This document shows, one piece after another, positions 43,631 through 55,044 of a stretch of 64,000 nucleotides of DNA. The stretch is from contig NC_037686.1 in the NCBI RefSeq assembly GCF_003255815.1, positions 57,137,888 to 57,201,887 on the forward strand, given 5' to 3'. Numbering within the stretch: position 1 is the first letter of the stretch; every line of letters starts with the position of its first letter. The position numbers were made by a program, and so were the translations under genes. This stretch comes from Theropithecus gelada. Taxonomy: Eukaryota; Chordata; Mammalia; Primates; Cercopithecidae. Below the pieces are notes generated by a model. That model worked only from the letters and a program-made list of their open reading frames with translations. It did no database searches and was not told the origin of the DNA.

Positions 43631-46600
43631 TAGCTCAAATAACATTTTCTTCTTTTTGCCCCCACATTTTTGCTCACTCCTTCAGACTTCATGCTGACAT
43701 AACTTAGCTTCCCCTCTGTGATAATCACATTTTGCAGACAAATCTTTTCCGTGGTATTTCTATGACACTGTATTAGAATTGTTTATGCACATGTCATCTT
43801 TCTCTTGCTAGACCGTAAGGTCATTCAGGTCACAGATAGTCAATGTTTGTATCTGACATGATATGCTTGCAAATACAATGATTTAGGCACACAAAGGAAC
43901 AATTATGCATATTTAGGCACACAAAGGAACAACAAAATTTATGGAAATCTAATTACGTGGTTTAAAAAACTTTATGATTGATCATGAGAAGCTGGTAACT
44001 GTGAAAGGAAGACAGGACGTGGTGGAATTACCTTTGCTTACTCATGACAGTTTTGTCCCAAAGTTTATGCACTGAAAGTCAGGAAATACTCAGTGAGCTG
44101 GGCTAAACAGGGTGCCATTCGCATTTACAGATGTCCTATGCAAGAGTGTAAAACAAGAGCCTGCTGTCTAACTTACCGCTTACCTTCATGAAGAGTGGGT
44201 GTGGTATGCAGTCAAGTGAAGGAGAGAAAAATAATGGGTAAGAGCAAAGATTGGGAAACAATAAAAATGTGCTCAGAGGTCAGACTCTCCAAACACTACA
44301 GTCACTTAGTATTCCATCTTGAAAACTCTGCTCCCCACCCTAAGCCCTCTAGTAACAAACACAAATATAACTCCAGCCTCTATTGTCTGCAAGTTCAGAG
44401 AAAAGAGCAATGGTGGTGCGAATGTACGTGACTGCTTTCTGGTTCCAGGTGAGAGAAGGGAGATACCTCACCCTGGAAGTATGTTGGAAGTTGTTCTTCA
44501 TCCTTTGAAGGATGACCAGGTCAGGCACAGCCTCATGGGAAATGGAATGGGGAGATGGTGACATGGGTGCAGATGTCAAGTCTTGTAAAATCAGTTCTGC
44601 ACAGAAAATTTGCAACATGGGATTATTTCCTGTGCTGACATTTTCTCTTTACATGGCACCCTCCAGGCATTCCAAGTGCCTCTTTCCATCATGCCCCAGA
44701 TTCTAGTTTCTAATCCAGCTATGAAATTCTCTATTCCAGCAGAGAACAATACTGATCTTGCTGATATCACACAGACCTCTACATCATATGTAGAGGAGCA
44801 TAAAACTCATAAAATTCTCATTTTCGTTAGAAAAATACAGAAACATGATATAGCACCATTTTTCCTTGCACTGGTTATATCCCATAGATTGCTGTTAATA
44901 ATACTTTAATGTAGGAGCATTTGCAAGCATGGAGTTTTGTTTTTTCTTTTTTCCTCCTCAGCACCTGCTTGTCATTTCCTATTTATGTGTAATCTTGGGG
45001 AGGTAGAGAGTGGTAATTCACATACAAGAAATCCTTCAGAATATGTTAAAATAACTTAATGCTTCATCAGAACTCCAAAGGAAGAGCTTAGAATACTGCC
45101 CCTGTTTATAGTAAGAAATATAGAAAAAGAACATTAGCAGAAGTGATTTTATGATTTTTTTATGTTAGGCAAATTTTTCTCCAATTTACCATTTAGTCTA
45201 CAAGCAATATATTTTATTAAGGTGAACATTGTTTAAATGTAATTCTAAACTAAACTCTTTCATTCCTGTAGTTGGTTAAAAAAAAAAAAATTTATATACG
45301 TTAGGAGTAAAAAGAGGTTCTTAGAAGATAAACATGGAAGTTTTAATTTAGAAGAAAAGCATATGGTTAATAATTTACTGTAATTATATGGTTTTTAGTT
45401 TCCTGAATCCTATCTTCCACCATTTCAATAAAAAGCAGAATTAATCATAAGGAAAAAATGTAATGGGTTTTTGCATTTCCATAGCTAATATCATCTGTTA
45501 TCCAAAACCTAGCTTTTATGACCCAGAGTAACAATTTTTATCTACTATAGAAGCTCTAACTATGGATTAACATTGATATTTTTCACCTTTTCTCAACTTC
45601 CATAGACCCAGGAAAGTTTATAGCATCAGGAATCATGTTCCTTTACCGTACTCTTAAAGTTTCTGTATATTCTGATTATAATTTAGACAGTTTTTCTACC
45701 ATGAGCTACTGCCATTTCATATCAGGCAAATGTTCCATTTTTCAAAATATAAGTCTATAAATTTCTTTCTACTTTCATTCTTTAACAATAATTTGGAGCT
45801 TACATTCTAAATAATAATATTTCTGTGGTTTCTTTTTTCCTCCTCATCCTCTTGATTGTCTAAAAGTTGAACTATGTCAATAATATGCCAAAGTACATCA
45901 GATGCCTGGGCTGTCTTTTACTTTTTCTTTTCATTGAAAAGAATTTAATTTCCTGGGTGAGTTCCTTATCGGGTGGCTGTGTGTTCCTTTTGCTCCATTA
46001 CATTCTCTCACTCTTACTCGTATGCTCTCATTTTCCTTCTCTTTCTCCAGCATATTTAGTAGCCAATTTTTCAGATTAAAGATGTTCCGTTAGCTTCAGA
46101 AAATATTCAGATTGGACTGTGGTCACTGTAGTCAGTATATTTCATTTGCTTCCTTTCTCAACCCAGTTAGTTTTGCCTCCATGTCTTTTCTTCAGCTGTT
46201 AAATACTTAGTGGCGATTGAATTAGAGGGATGGTGCTAAAGAACTCTCACTAAAGAAACACAAAGATGTGTATCTTCTTTTTTTTTTTTTTTAAATAACA
46301 TGTCCTTGCCACTTATTTATTTTGAATCCATTTTCTAAGTGAGAAAAGAGCAGAGCATAAATCATGAGGTGTGTCTTTATGAAAGATTTGAGCTCTGGAG
46401 GGTACAAGACCTGCCCTCTGAGGTCAAAGCAGCATCTCGTGCCCTTTGTGCTGTGCTCGCTCCTCTAGCCAGGCCCATGGGGAGGGCAGAGGAAGAGTCA
46501 CTGCCACTTTCTCCAGCGGCTGCGCACCTGCTACCGGAGAGAAAAGGTGACCTTGAAATCAGAGTGTGCTATACTTTGAAAGAAATCATCTAAATAACAG

Positions 46601-47042
46601 CACAATAGATGAGGGCATTACTCTTATCATGACTCTCTTCAAGGTTTTGCTTTCTGCTTCCCATTCTCCCTGATGGTTGTTTTTATTCCCTCCATCAAAA
46701 TTCTCCTCCTCTGCTTCAAATAACTTAAGGAGCTACCTTCTTAGTACTCATTGCTTTGCTGTATTTATAGGAGTGTTGCTGATTTTCCATTTCTGTTTTC
46801 TGACCACTTTTACCATTCCTTAATGACTTTGAGCTCACTTTGATTGTGAAATGCGCACACATGTGAACACACGTGTGGGTGTGCACATACACACTTTATT
46901 TACAGTCTGGAAGTATAATCATGGATTTACTTTATTCAAATAACTTTCCATTTCTCTCTTTCATTTGTTATTCACTGTGAAGCTTCCAGCTTTAAGGAAT
47001 ATATATTTCATTCTTTTTCTTTATTTAAAATGCAGAGTTGCA
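43631..47042. other. Unassigned DNA; short direct repeat and a CpG patch
   Basis: ATTTAGGCACACAAAGGAACAA-type 22-base copies sit at 43881-43902 and 43911-43932. 46430-46560 holds a cluster of CpGs, unusual for this window. 46850-46895 has alternating purine-pyrimidine text. Frames up to 99 codons are unrecognised. There is a poly(T) at about 46279-46292. Confidence 0.5.
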
Positions 47043-47184
47043 GGGCCGGGCATGGTGGGTCATGCCTGTAATCCCAGCACTTTGAGAGGACGAGGTGGGC
47101 AGGTCACTTGAGGTCAGGAGTTTGAGACCAGCCTGGGCAATGTGGTGAAACCCTGTCTCTACTAAAAAGAATACAAAAAATTAG
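47043..47184 (+). mobile_element. Alu left part, 3'-truncated, possibly chimeric
   Basis: GGGCCGGGCATGGTGGGTCA, AGGTCAGGAGTTTGAGACCA, CCCTGTCTCTACTAAAAAGA and ACAAAAAATTAGC, then Alu similarity stops. AAAATGCAGAGTTGCA just before it (47027-47042) resembles AAAATGCAGAAATGCA at 47257-47272, so the insertion may extend to 47256 with about 72 non-Alu bases at its 3' end. Confidence 0.9.
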
Positions 47185-47539
47185 CAAAAATAATTGCCGA
47201 ATTTCAGATATTAAATTTAGAAAGTAAAGATGTTCAAAGCACACTAAATTGTGCCAAAAATGCAGAAATGCAAGTATGTAAATGGAGTACAGGGCCATGA
47301 CTAATATTCATGAACATTTCTCTTTAATGTCCAGCCACAAAAATATTTTTTCTGTTTCCTTTTCCTTATTCTTTCCTTTGCACTTTGATTCCAGACTATT
47401 CTATGGACAGAGGCTCAAATCCTGACCTGTCCAAATTTTGGCATCTCTTCACCAAATTCTGGAGCCCTAGCTACGCACTGGCTCTGCTTTGATGTCACCA
47501 ATTGGGTTCTGGTATCTTGTGTGCACTTTTCCAGCATTT
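47185..47539. other. Unassigned; first ~72 bases may belong to the preceding insertion
   Basis: 47185-47256 lies between the Alu break and the putative right target duplication. The remainder is unassigned. Confidence 0.4.
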
Positions 47540-47557
47540 GATCCTTGACATTTTCTT

Positions 47558-47855
47558 TCTTTTCTTTTCTTTTTTCTTTTTTGGAGGCAGAGTCTCACTC
47601 TGTTGGCCCAGGCAGGAGATCTTGGCTCACTGCAACCTCCACCTTCCAGGTTCAAGCAATTCTCCTTTCTCAGCCTCCCAAGGTAGCTGAGATCACAGGC
47701 AAGCACCACCATGCCCAGCATATTTTTGTATCTTTAGCAGAGACGGAGTTTCACTATGTTGGCCAGGCTGGTTTCAAACTCCTGACTTCAAATAATCTGC
47801 TCGTCTTGGCCTCCCAAAGTGCTGGAATTACAGGCATGAGCCACCACGCCTGGCT
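47558..47855 (-). mobile_element. AluS-like, full length, antisense
   Basis: (CTTTT)n tail, GGAGGCAGAGTCTCACTCTG, CTCACTGCAACCTCCACCTT, GTATCTTTAGCAGAGACGGA, GGCCAGGCTGGTTTCAAACT, AAAGTGCTGGAATTACAGGC and CACCACGCCTGGCT. Flanked by 18-base duplications at 47540-47557 and 47856-47873 with one mismatch (GATCCTTGACATTTTCTT versus GATCCTTGGCATTTTCTT). Frames across it are Alu shadows. Confidence 0.96.
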
Positions 47856-47873
47856 GATCCTTGGCATTTTCTT

Positions 47874-49679
47874 AGACTGAACTTTGAATTATTCATGAAT
47901 AGCTTCAGTTGTCCAAAAAGAAAAAAAAATAAACACTGAAGGGCTTATTTCTTAAATGAAATCTGAGAATAAGAAACCTAGGGTTGATATGGGAACCTTA
48001 TGGAGTTTTCAGAGCTACTCCTTTTAGTTTCTGGTCTGCCATCCTCGGCATGTCCACAGTGTTGCCACATAATCCAAGAGGGCTGCTTGAAGTTCGGTCA
48101 TCTCATCAGCATTCCAGGAAACAGGTGCGAAACAGTAGAGAGACAACAAGTACTCCTGGCACCTGAGTTAATCTTTCTTCAGCAGCCTGCCTGAAGTTCT
48201 GTCACATCCACATACATTTCCTCTAGAAAGTTGGGATGTGTTCTGGTTGTACGTCTTCCCTAAGGAGAGAAAGGGGAGATTAAATTATAGAAGGCAAGAA
48301 GAATTCTCTAACCCATTTTCATTTCAGGGCTGACCAATTATGCCATGAGGAAGTAAAGGAATGGGGCTCAGTGAAGGACTGAAATGATTAAATTTTGTTT
48401 TTTTACTAACAAAGGAAATTGAGAAGAGGAGCAGACCCGGCTTGGGCTTGCACAGTGGAAATTGTCTTGCATCCACTCTCCGCTACCAATGTGAGAAACA
48501 GACTACATGATTTTACCTCCCTCTTGAGACCAAAGTGAATCTCACAAAGCCTTTCTTCAGCAGCTAAACCCTTCTGAGATATAGTTTTGTTTCCTTCAAA
48601 AGTCTTCAATTTATATTGTAGACTTTTTGCTTTCCTCAATTTTCTTTTTAAGACCAAATCCCTCAATTTTGTTTCATTTCATTTTAATAACTTTACAAAA
48701 TAACTCCTAAGTATCTTACACGAACAGGGATCATATAATTTTAGACCAATCTGAGGGGTATGGATTCTGCAGGTTTCAGGCCTATGTCCATCTGATCGTC
48801 AAGAACTCCCCTGTTGAGTTCTTTTTTGTAAATGGAGCTGAGCAGTCTTCACTGAGTTATGCATGCATATGAAAGGCTGTGTTCACTGTTTCCTGCCTTG
48901 ATTTGGAGACTGCTGCCCTGAAATTGGCAGGCTTGCAGATGACACATATGCAACTTCTGAGCCTCATCCTCATCACTGCCCTCTGGCTTTTTTGGAATGC
49001 TCTGTACTAAGTAACTCCTGGTCCTCAAACCAGTAAGAAGGAGATCCAGAACCCTTCTTTTCTCTGAGACAGGTTCTACTGCTGAAGATAAGCTGAGAGT
49101 ATTCCAGGACCCCCTAGGTATCAGTGGTTCATTCACTCTACCTGAATATTTGATTTGTGGGATAAATTCTAGAAATACTGATTCAAACATCTTCTCTCCA
49201 CAGTCTCTAGTCTATATCCTCTCCAACCCCATGAGTTTACCAATAATACCTTGTGAACTTGACCACAGGAATCAAAGTCTGTAGAATGTGACATATGTTG
49301 GTAAATGCCAGATGTATCCACGGTAATGTCTACATGAACCCCTCCCTAGGTAATAAGGTACCCGCTTCTTCCTTTTAAGATACCTAGTCCTGCAAAAAAA
49401 AATTCAATCCTGGTCTTCCAGAACTGTGTTTTCAGAACTGTGTTTTGAGTGCTAATGCCCATGCAGAAATGTACTTATGTTGAGACAACCTTGGCCTTCC
49501 TAGGTGTTTTCTTCTAGGAGGATGTCATAAATACTTTCTGTCTCCTAGGTGCACAGTGACACACACCAATCATGGGGCACAGTTTACTATGAATGACATG
49601 TTACAAATAACAGCAAAAATACCACGGGTTACAAATATTTTTTGAAAAAAATCAATGAGATAAAACCAAATTTGTGTGA
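47874..49679. other. Unassigned DNA with one 113-codon frame
   Basis: A minus-strand frame of 113 codons (48849-49190) has no recognised domain. CAGAACTGTGTTTT is repeated in tandem at 49419-49446. Part of 48820-49679 may be the 5' region of the L1 that follows, but I could not match it. Confidence 0.4.
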
Positions 49680-51025
49680 CTCTTCCATTATGTTCAAGGT
49701 GGAATAAGAAAAAACAGATTTACTCTATTATCTGAAACAGCTAACAAGCAGGACAAAATGTGTGCAATGAAGGCTTTCAAGAAACTGGACATCAGGCAAA
49801 AAGGTACCATTATCCCTGAGAGAACAGGTGAGGGACGCAAGAAAGGCAATCTCTGTACTGCCCCTGTTTACTGCCTGGGGAGTTTCTAGGCTGTGCCATA
49901 GGGAGGGGGACCCAGGTTATGTCCATTCTCAACAGCCAGACCTGAAACCTCATAATTCATGGGACATTGGGTAAGGTACTCAGGAGCGGCAGGCCTTTGT
50001 AAAGGTTAATTTAACCCCAGACCAAATGCTGCTTAGACCCCATCTAGCAAAAGTTAAGAGCAAGACCTGAAAGGGTCAACTTGTTTTTAAGCAACTTAAT
50101 CATGTCTCAAAAGAAAGCACAAGATTTTTAGCAATACAAAAATATGCAGCACCTCCCCAACAGGATACAATTCACAAAGTCTGGTGAATAATCACAAATT
50201 GCTGGGCATGCAAAGATGCAGAAAAACACTATTCATAATGAAGAGAAAAATCCATCAATCACAATGGGCCCAGAAATGACCCATGATAAAATTAGTAGAC
50301 AACAACATTTAAACAGTGATTTTGAATGTATTCCATATGTTCCGGAAGCTAGAGGAAAGATTGAACATGTTAACTACAAATGTGGAATTTTAAGAAGATC
50401 TAAATGCAGTTTTCAGAGATGAAAGCTATAATGTCAAGGATTAAAAAAATACATTGATAGCATTAACAGTGGATCAACATCAGAAGAAAAAGTAAGTGAA
50501 ATTTAAGAAATAGCAGCAGATGCTTTTCAAAATGAAAACATAGCGGAAAAAAAAAGATTAAAAATAACTACCAAAGCATCAATGAACAAAGAAACAACTG
50601 AAGAAGCCAATATATGTGTAATTGGACTCTCCAAAGTGGAAGGGAAAGAAAAAAAAAACTAAACAATGTCTGAAAATTTTCAATATATAATTTAAACCCA
50701 CAGATCAGTGCCTATTATAATGAAATTGCTTAAAACACTGAAAGAGAGAAAATCTTCAGAGCAGCTGCAGGGCAGGGAGAGCATGTTAAATAGCAAGTGG
50801 CAAAAATAAGAATGACAAGCAAATTTCTCACTGGCAACAATACAAGTGAGAAGAGAGTGTAGCAACATCCTTAAAGTAATGGAAGGAAAAAAACCCTCCT
50901 CTTCTAATCTAGAATTTATTATAGAAATTCCATAGTAAATCTTTGTGAAAATATCTTTGAAACGCAAAATGAAATAAAAACATTTTTTTTTTTCCAGATA
51001 GCCAAAATCTGAAAGAAGTTTTCAC
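49680..51025 (+). mobile_element. L1M/HAL1-type LINE, 5' region and ORF1
   Basis: AGGTACCATTATCCCTGAGA, AAATGCTGCTTAGACCCCAT and CCTGAAAGGGTCAACTTGTT precede ORF1-like text: AGAAATGACCCATGATAAAA, GTATTCCATATGTTCCGGAA, AGAGGAAAGATTGAACATGT, TAATTGGACTCTCCAAAGTG, AAACCCACAGATCAGTGCC, GAGAAAATCTTCAGAGCAGC. ORF1 carries stops. A solo LTR interrupts it at 51025. Part of one LINE extending to 53990. Confidence 0.85.
51022..51025. repeat. 4-bp target-site duplication of solo LTR, left copy
   Basis: TCAC before the LTR and TCAC at 51513-51516 after it; a 4-bp duplication is typical of class I ERV integration. Confidence 0.7.
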
Positions 51026-51512
51026 TGACAAAGATTCTCTGCTTGGCCAAACTTTAGACAGACTTCTGAACCTTCTCCTAGGAACATCTATGAACTTCCC
51101 TGTAAAATACAGTTTTAGCAAAGAACCCAGCTAATTAAGTTTGACACGAACTCCCTTCTTTGATATCTGATCACGGTTAATATCTGATCAAGTTTCTGAT
51201 CCTCCACCATCTCCTGAGGAATGTATAAAGTAACCCTAGCCTGTCTTTAGCAAGAATCCTGTTAGGTTAATCCCATTAGCCAGAATTCTCCTTATGCCTG
51301 ATGTTTCCTATTAGCAATTTGCTAGCCATTGATCCTCACCCTTTTCCTTGACTGTAAATTCCTACTTTCCCATGTTGTATTTGGAGATGATCACAGTCTC
51401 TCTCTTCTTGCAAGACCTTGTTGCAGTGGTGTCTATACCCATCACAATGGTCCCGAGTAAAGTCTTTCTTACTATGCTTTCCAGGTGTCACTGGAAAAGA
51501 TTTTCTTTAACA
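51026..51512 (+). mobile_element. Solo LTR, probably class I ERV, subfamily not assigned
   Basis: Begins TGACAAAGATTCTCTGCTTG and ends TTTCTTTAACA. Internal text includes GTGGTGTCTATACCCATCAC and GGTCCCGAGTAAAGTCTTTC, an LTR R/U5-like region with an AGTAAA variant signal. L1 ORF1 sequence continues directly on both sides (GAAAGAAGTTTTCAC and TCACACTATAAGAG), which fixes both ends and leaves a TCAC duplication. Non-coding. Confidence 0.78.
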
Positions 51513-52508
51513 TCACACTATAAGAGTTTTTAAAGAGAATTCTTCCAACAAAAATAAAATGATACAGCATGCAAATCTGGATCTATAAAAAATAGATCTA
51601 GAAAAAAATAGTTTTTTCTGTAGATCTAGGTCTATATTTTCTGTAACTATACAGATAAACATTAAAACTTTTAAAATTATTTAAACTCAGTAAAAGACAA
51701 TGGTCTGTTTAAACTAAAAATCATAACAATGCATTTTGTGGTTTATGCCATATATAAAAGAAAAATGTATAACCACAATAATACAAAAGCCAAAAGATGA
51801 GAAAAGGAACTATACTACTATAAATTTCTTATACTATAAATAAAATAATATAATTTGGAGGTTAGCTGTGATAAATTAAGATGTATATTATAAGCCCAAA
51901 GGTAATGACCAAAATAGCACAACAAAGAATTATGCTAAATGAACAAAAAATATAACAAAATTATAAAGAAATATATGATTGAACCAAAGAAGGACAAAAA
52001 GAGTAAAGGGGAAAAAGAACTATGGAACAAATTAAAAACAAATAAGATATTAGAGATAGTACATATAAATCCAAATGGATCAATAATTATACTAAATGTA
52101 AATGATCTAAATATCCCAACTGAGTTGCAGAATTAATCAGATTACATAAAGTAAGACCCAACTATATACTGTTTTGAAGAAACCCACTTTAAATGTAAAG
52201 ACAGAAATATTTTAAAAGTAAAAAGATGAAAAACGAGAGACTACACACAAAATATACACTAAAGAGAAGAAAGTTGGAATGGCAATTTTAATAGTAGATA
52301 AAGTAGATTTCAGGGTGAAGTATATCTCAAAGGAAAAAGGGAGTCATTAAATACTGATAAGCAGGTCAGTTCCTCAAAATAAAATAAAAATCATAAAATG
52401 TATATATTTAGTAAGAGTGCCAAAAATTGTGAAGCAAAAACACAATTTGCAGGACAAATAGACATATCAACAATTAGAGTAAATGCTCTCTTTCAAAAAG
52501 TTACAGGA
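51513..52508 (+). mobile_element. L1M/HAL1-type LINE, ORF1 end to ORF2 endonuclease region
   Basis: Resumes ACTATAAGAGTTTTTAAAGA, then a region with AAATGTAAATGATCTAAATA, CAACTATATACTGTTTTGAA and GTTGGAATGGCAATTTTAAT that matches the endonuclease part of old L1 ORF2. Many stops. Interrupted by the AluY. Confidence 0.85.
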
Positions 52509-52802
52509 GGCCGGGCGCGGTGGCTCACGGCTGTAATCCCAGCACTTTGGGAGGCCGAGACGGGCGGATCACGAGGTCAGGAGATCGAGACCATCCTGGC
52601 TAACACGGTGAAACCCCGTCTCTACTAAAAAATACAAAAAACTAGCCGGGCGCGGTGGCGGGCGCCTGTAGTCCCAGTTACTCGGGAGGCTGAGGCAGGA
52701 GAATGGTGTGAACCCCGGAGGCGGAGCTTGCAGTGAGCTGAGATTCGGCCACTGCACTCCAGCCTGGGCGGCAGAGCGAGACTCCGTCTCAAAAAAAAAA
52801 AA
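52509..52802 (+). mobile_element. AluY, full length, young; AluYR-like substitutions
   Basis: GGCCGGGCGCGGTGGCTCAC to GAGACTCCGTCTC plus poly(A), with nearly all CpGs intact. Exact 14-base duplications AAAAAGTTACAGGA flank it (52495-52508 and 52803-52816). Differences from the basic AluY: GAGACGGGCGG, ACTAAAAAATAC, AAACTAGCCGG, GAGCTGAGATTCGGCC and TGGGCGGCAGAG. I associate this set with Old World monkey AluYR elements, from memory. Confidence 0.97.
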
Positions 52803-52816
52803 AAAAAGTTACAGGA

Positions 52817-53990
52817 AAAAAGACTTCAGCAAATATATAAAGGACTTGAACTTTTTACCAACTTACCAAATCAATATTTATATACTACTCCACTAACCAC
52901 AATAAAACACATTTTTTTTTCAAATGTGCATTGATAATTTGCCAATGTAGGCCACATTCTGGAACATAGTCTCAAGTAATTTTCAAAAATTCAGTTCCTA
53001 TAAGATATATTGTCTTATCACAATGTTATTAACCTAGAAATCAAATATAGAAAAATATTTGGATTATATCCATACATTTGGGAACAAAATAGCATACTTA
53101 TCCATAACTTATGAATCAAATAAGAACTCCAAGAGAAATTAAAAAGTATTGTGAAATGAATGAAAATGGAAATTTAATATTTTAAAACTCATTGAATGCA
53201 ACTAAAGAAAAATGTATGACCACAGGCTTCTGAAGCTTCAACTGCAACTAAAACATTATTTAGAGAAAAATGTACAGTACTGAACACTTATACTAGGACA
53301 AAGAAATGACAATTCAGATTCCACCCTACAATATTAAATATGGAAGAGCAAATGACACCCAAAGTAAGCAAAAGAAAGGAAACAATAAAGATCTGGGCAG
53401 ATTAATATTAACAACAACAGAAGTAGAAAATAGAAAAAAAATGATGAAACCAAAGCCAGTTCTCTGAGAAGGTCAATAAAATGAATAAACCTCCAGTTAG
53501 AATGATCAGAAAAAAAAGATAAAAGACACAAACTACCAATATCAGGAAACATTGGTTATGTGATTTGGTTATGTGTATTTTACTCTGTGGCCTTTAGCTT
53601 AGAGAAATGAATGTGTTAAGTACACACACAGACTGTCCATGCATACTTACAGCAGGTTTATTAGAAATAACCAGTTGAAATAAACCAAGTGTCCATCGAC
53701 AGATGGGTGGATAAACACATTATACCAATTCAAGAAAATGAGATCAAAAAGAGTGCAGATTGTATAATTTCATCTACAAAATTCTAGAATATACAGACTA
53801 ATCAGTAGTTAGAAAACACGGGTAAAGGGATGCAAGGCAGTGGGCAGGAAGGGAGGACTCACAATGGTCGAAGAAGACATTTGTGGGTGATGATGGATCT
53901 TACCTGATTGCTATGATGGTTCTATGGGTGTAAACATGTGGATTTTATTGTATGTATGCCAATGACACATCAAAATACCTGATGATACGA
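52817..53990 (+). mobile_element. L1M/HAL1-type LINE, ORF2 remnant and 3' end, RT deleted
   Basis: Continues the endonuclease region (CCAATGTAGGCCACATTCTG, ATTTGGATTATATCCATACA, AACCAAAGCCAGTTCTCTGA, AAACTACCAATATCAGGAAA). Near 53550 it jumps to the 3' end: GCAGGTTTATTAGAAATAAC, CCAAGTGTCCATCGACAGAT, GGTGGATAAACACATTATAC, TTGCTATGATGGTTCTATGG. Reverse transcriptase text is absent. GGTTATGTG occurs twice at the junction (about 53552-53573). Confidence 0.87.
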
Positions 53991-54690
53991 AATGTGTGAC
54001 TTTCGAATCCTAATTTTCTTTTCTAAGTTGGGAGAGAGGATTTAGTTGGATTTCAGAAAACGATGGGCAGTCCTGTACAGCTTCTGTTACCACATTCATT
54101 CTTTGTTATGGAATCTCCCTGGCAATGAGTTGAACTTCTGCAGGCTCAGGTCCTAATCTCTTTAGGGTGGCTTTTATATTAACCCTTCACCTGAAAACTT
54201 CTTTTCCCCAAACTGTGAAAACGGTTCACTGATCAGATTAATCTCATTTCTTTTAATTTTGGCTGAAAAGTTTCTACCAGTTTGTTTTCTAGACAGTTGT
54301 TTTACCTTGTCCTACTACTTTGCCTTTTATTTGTGGAGGAGAATTTATTGTTAGTTTCCACCATTTTATTCTCTTCCTCCCTTGACCTCTTCTTTTCTTC
54401 TCTCTGCCTCTTTTCCTACCTTAAATTTCTACTTCCTTTTTTCTATAGAATATACTTATATACCCTCTTATTTGTTTCAATTTGGCTATAGCTTTCTATT
54501 TTTATTCTTCAAAAGTTTTTTCAAAAATAATATTTGAAAACATCAGTTTGTCGTTACCCAGCTGTTTCGTGTGTGTATTTTTTTTTCATATCAGCACTTT
54601 CTTCAGAATTGATGCCTAAAAATAGTCCCTTTTTAATTTTAACACCTGCTGAAAAATATCATCTCTGTGGTTAAAAAATACTTTTAAGCA
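53991..54690. other. Unassigned DNA
   Basis: T-rich on plus; no exon or repeat family recognised. Confidence 0.5.
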
Positions 54691-55044
54691 TGATATGGTT
54701 TGTCTGTGTCCCCACCCAAATCTCAACTTGAATTGTATCTCCCAGAATTCCCATGTGTTGTGGGAGAGACCCAGGAGGAGGTAACTGAATTATGGGGGCC
54801 AGTCTTTCCTGTGTTACTCTTGAGACAGTTAATAAGTCTCATGAGATCTGATGGTTTTATCAGGGGTTTCCACTTTTGCTTCTTTCTCATTTGCTCTTGC
54901 CACTGCCATGTAAGAAGTGCCTTTTGCCTCCCTCTATGATTCTGAGCCCTCCTCAGCCATGTGGAACTGTAAGTCCAATTAAGCCTCTTTTTCTTCCCAG
55001 TCTCGGGTGTTTCTTTATCAGCAGCATGAAAACAGACTAATACA
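54691..55044 (+). mobile_element. Solo MaLR LTR, THE1/MST type
   Basis: TGATATGGTTTGTCTGTGTC to GCATGAAAACAGACTAATAC A. Internal blocks: CCCATGTGTTGTGGGAGAGA, TCTCATGAGATCTGATGGTT, AGCCATGTGGAACTGTAAGT. Flanks AAGCA and GAGCA match in four of five bases. The 109-codon minus frame across it is not a gene. Confidence 0.95.

Noticed and set aside
51594..51627. Inverted repeat AGATCTAGAAAAAA / TTTTTTCTGTAGATCT as a functional hairpin
   Set aside because: It is short, imperfect and inside decayed L1 sequence, so it is most likely incidental.
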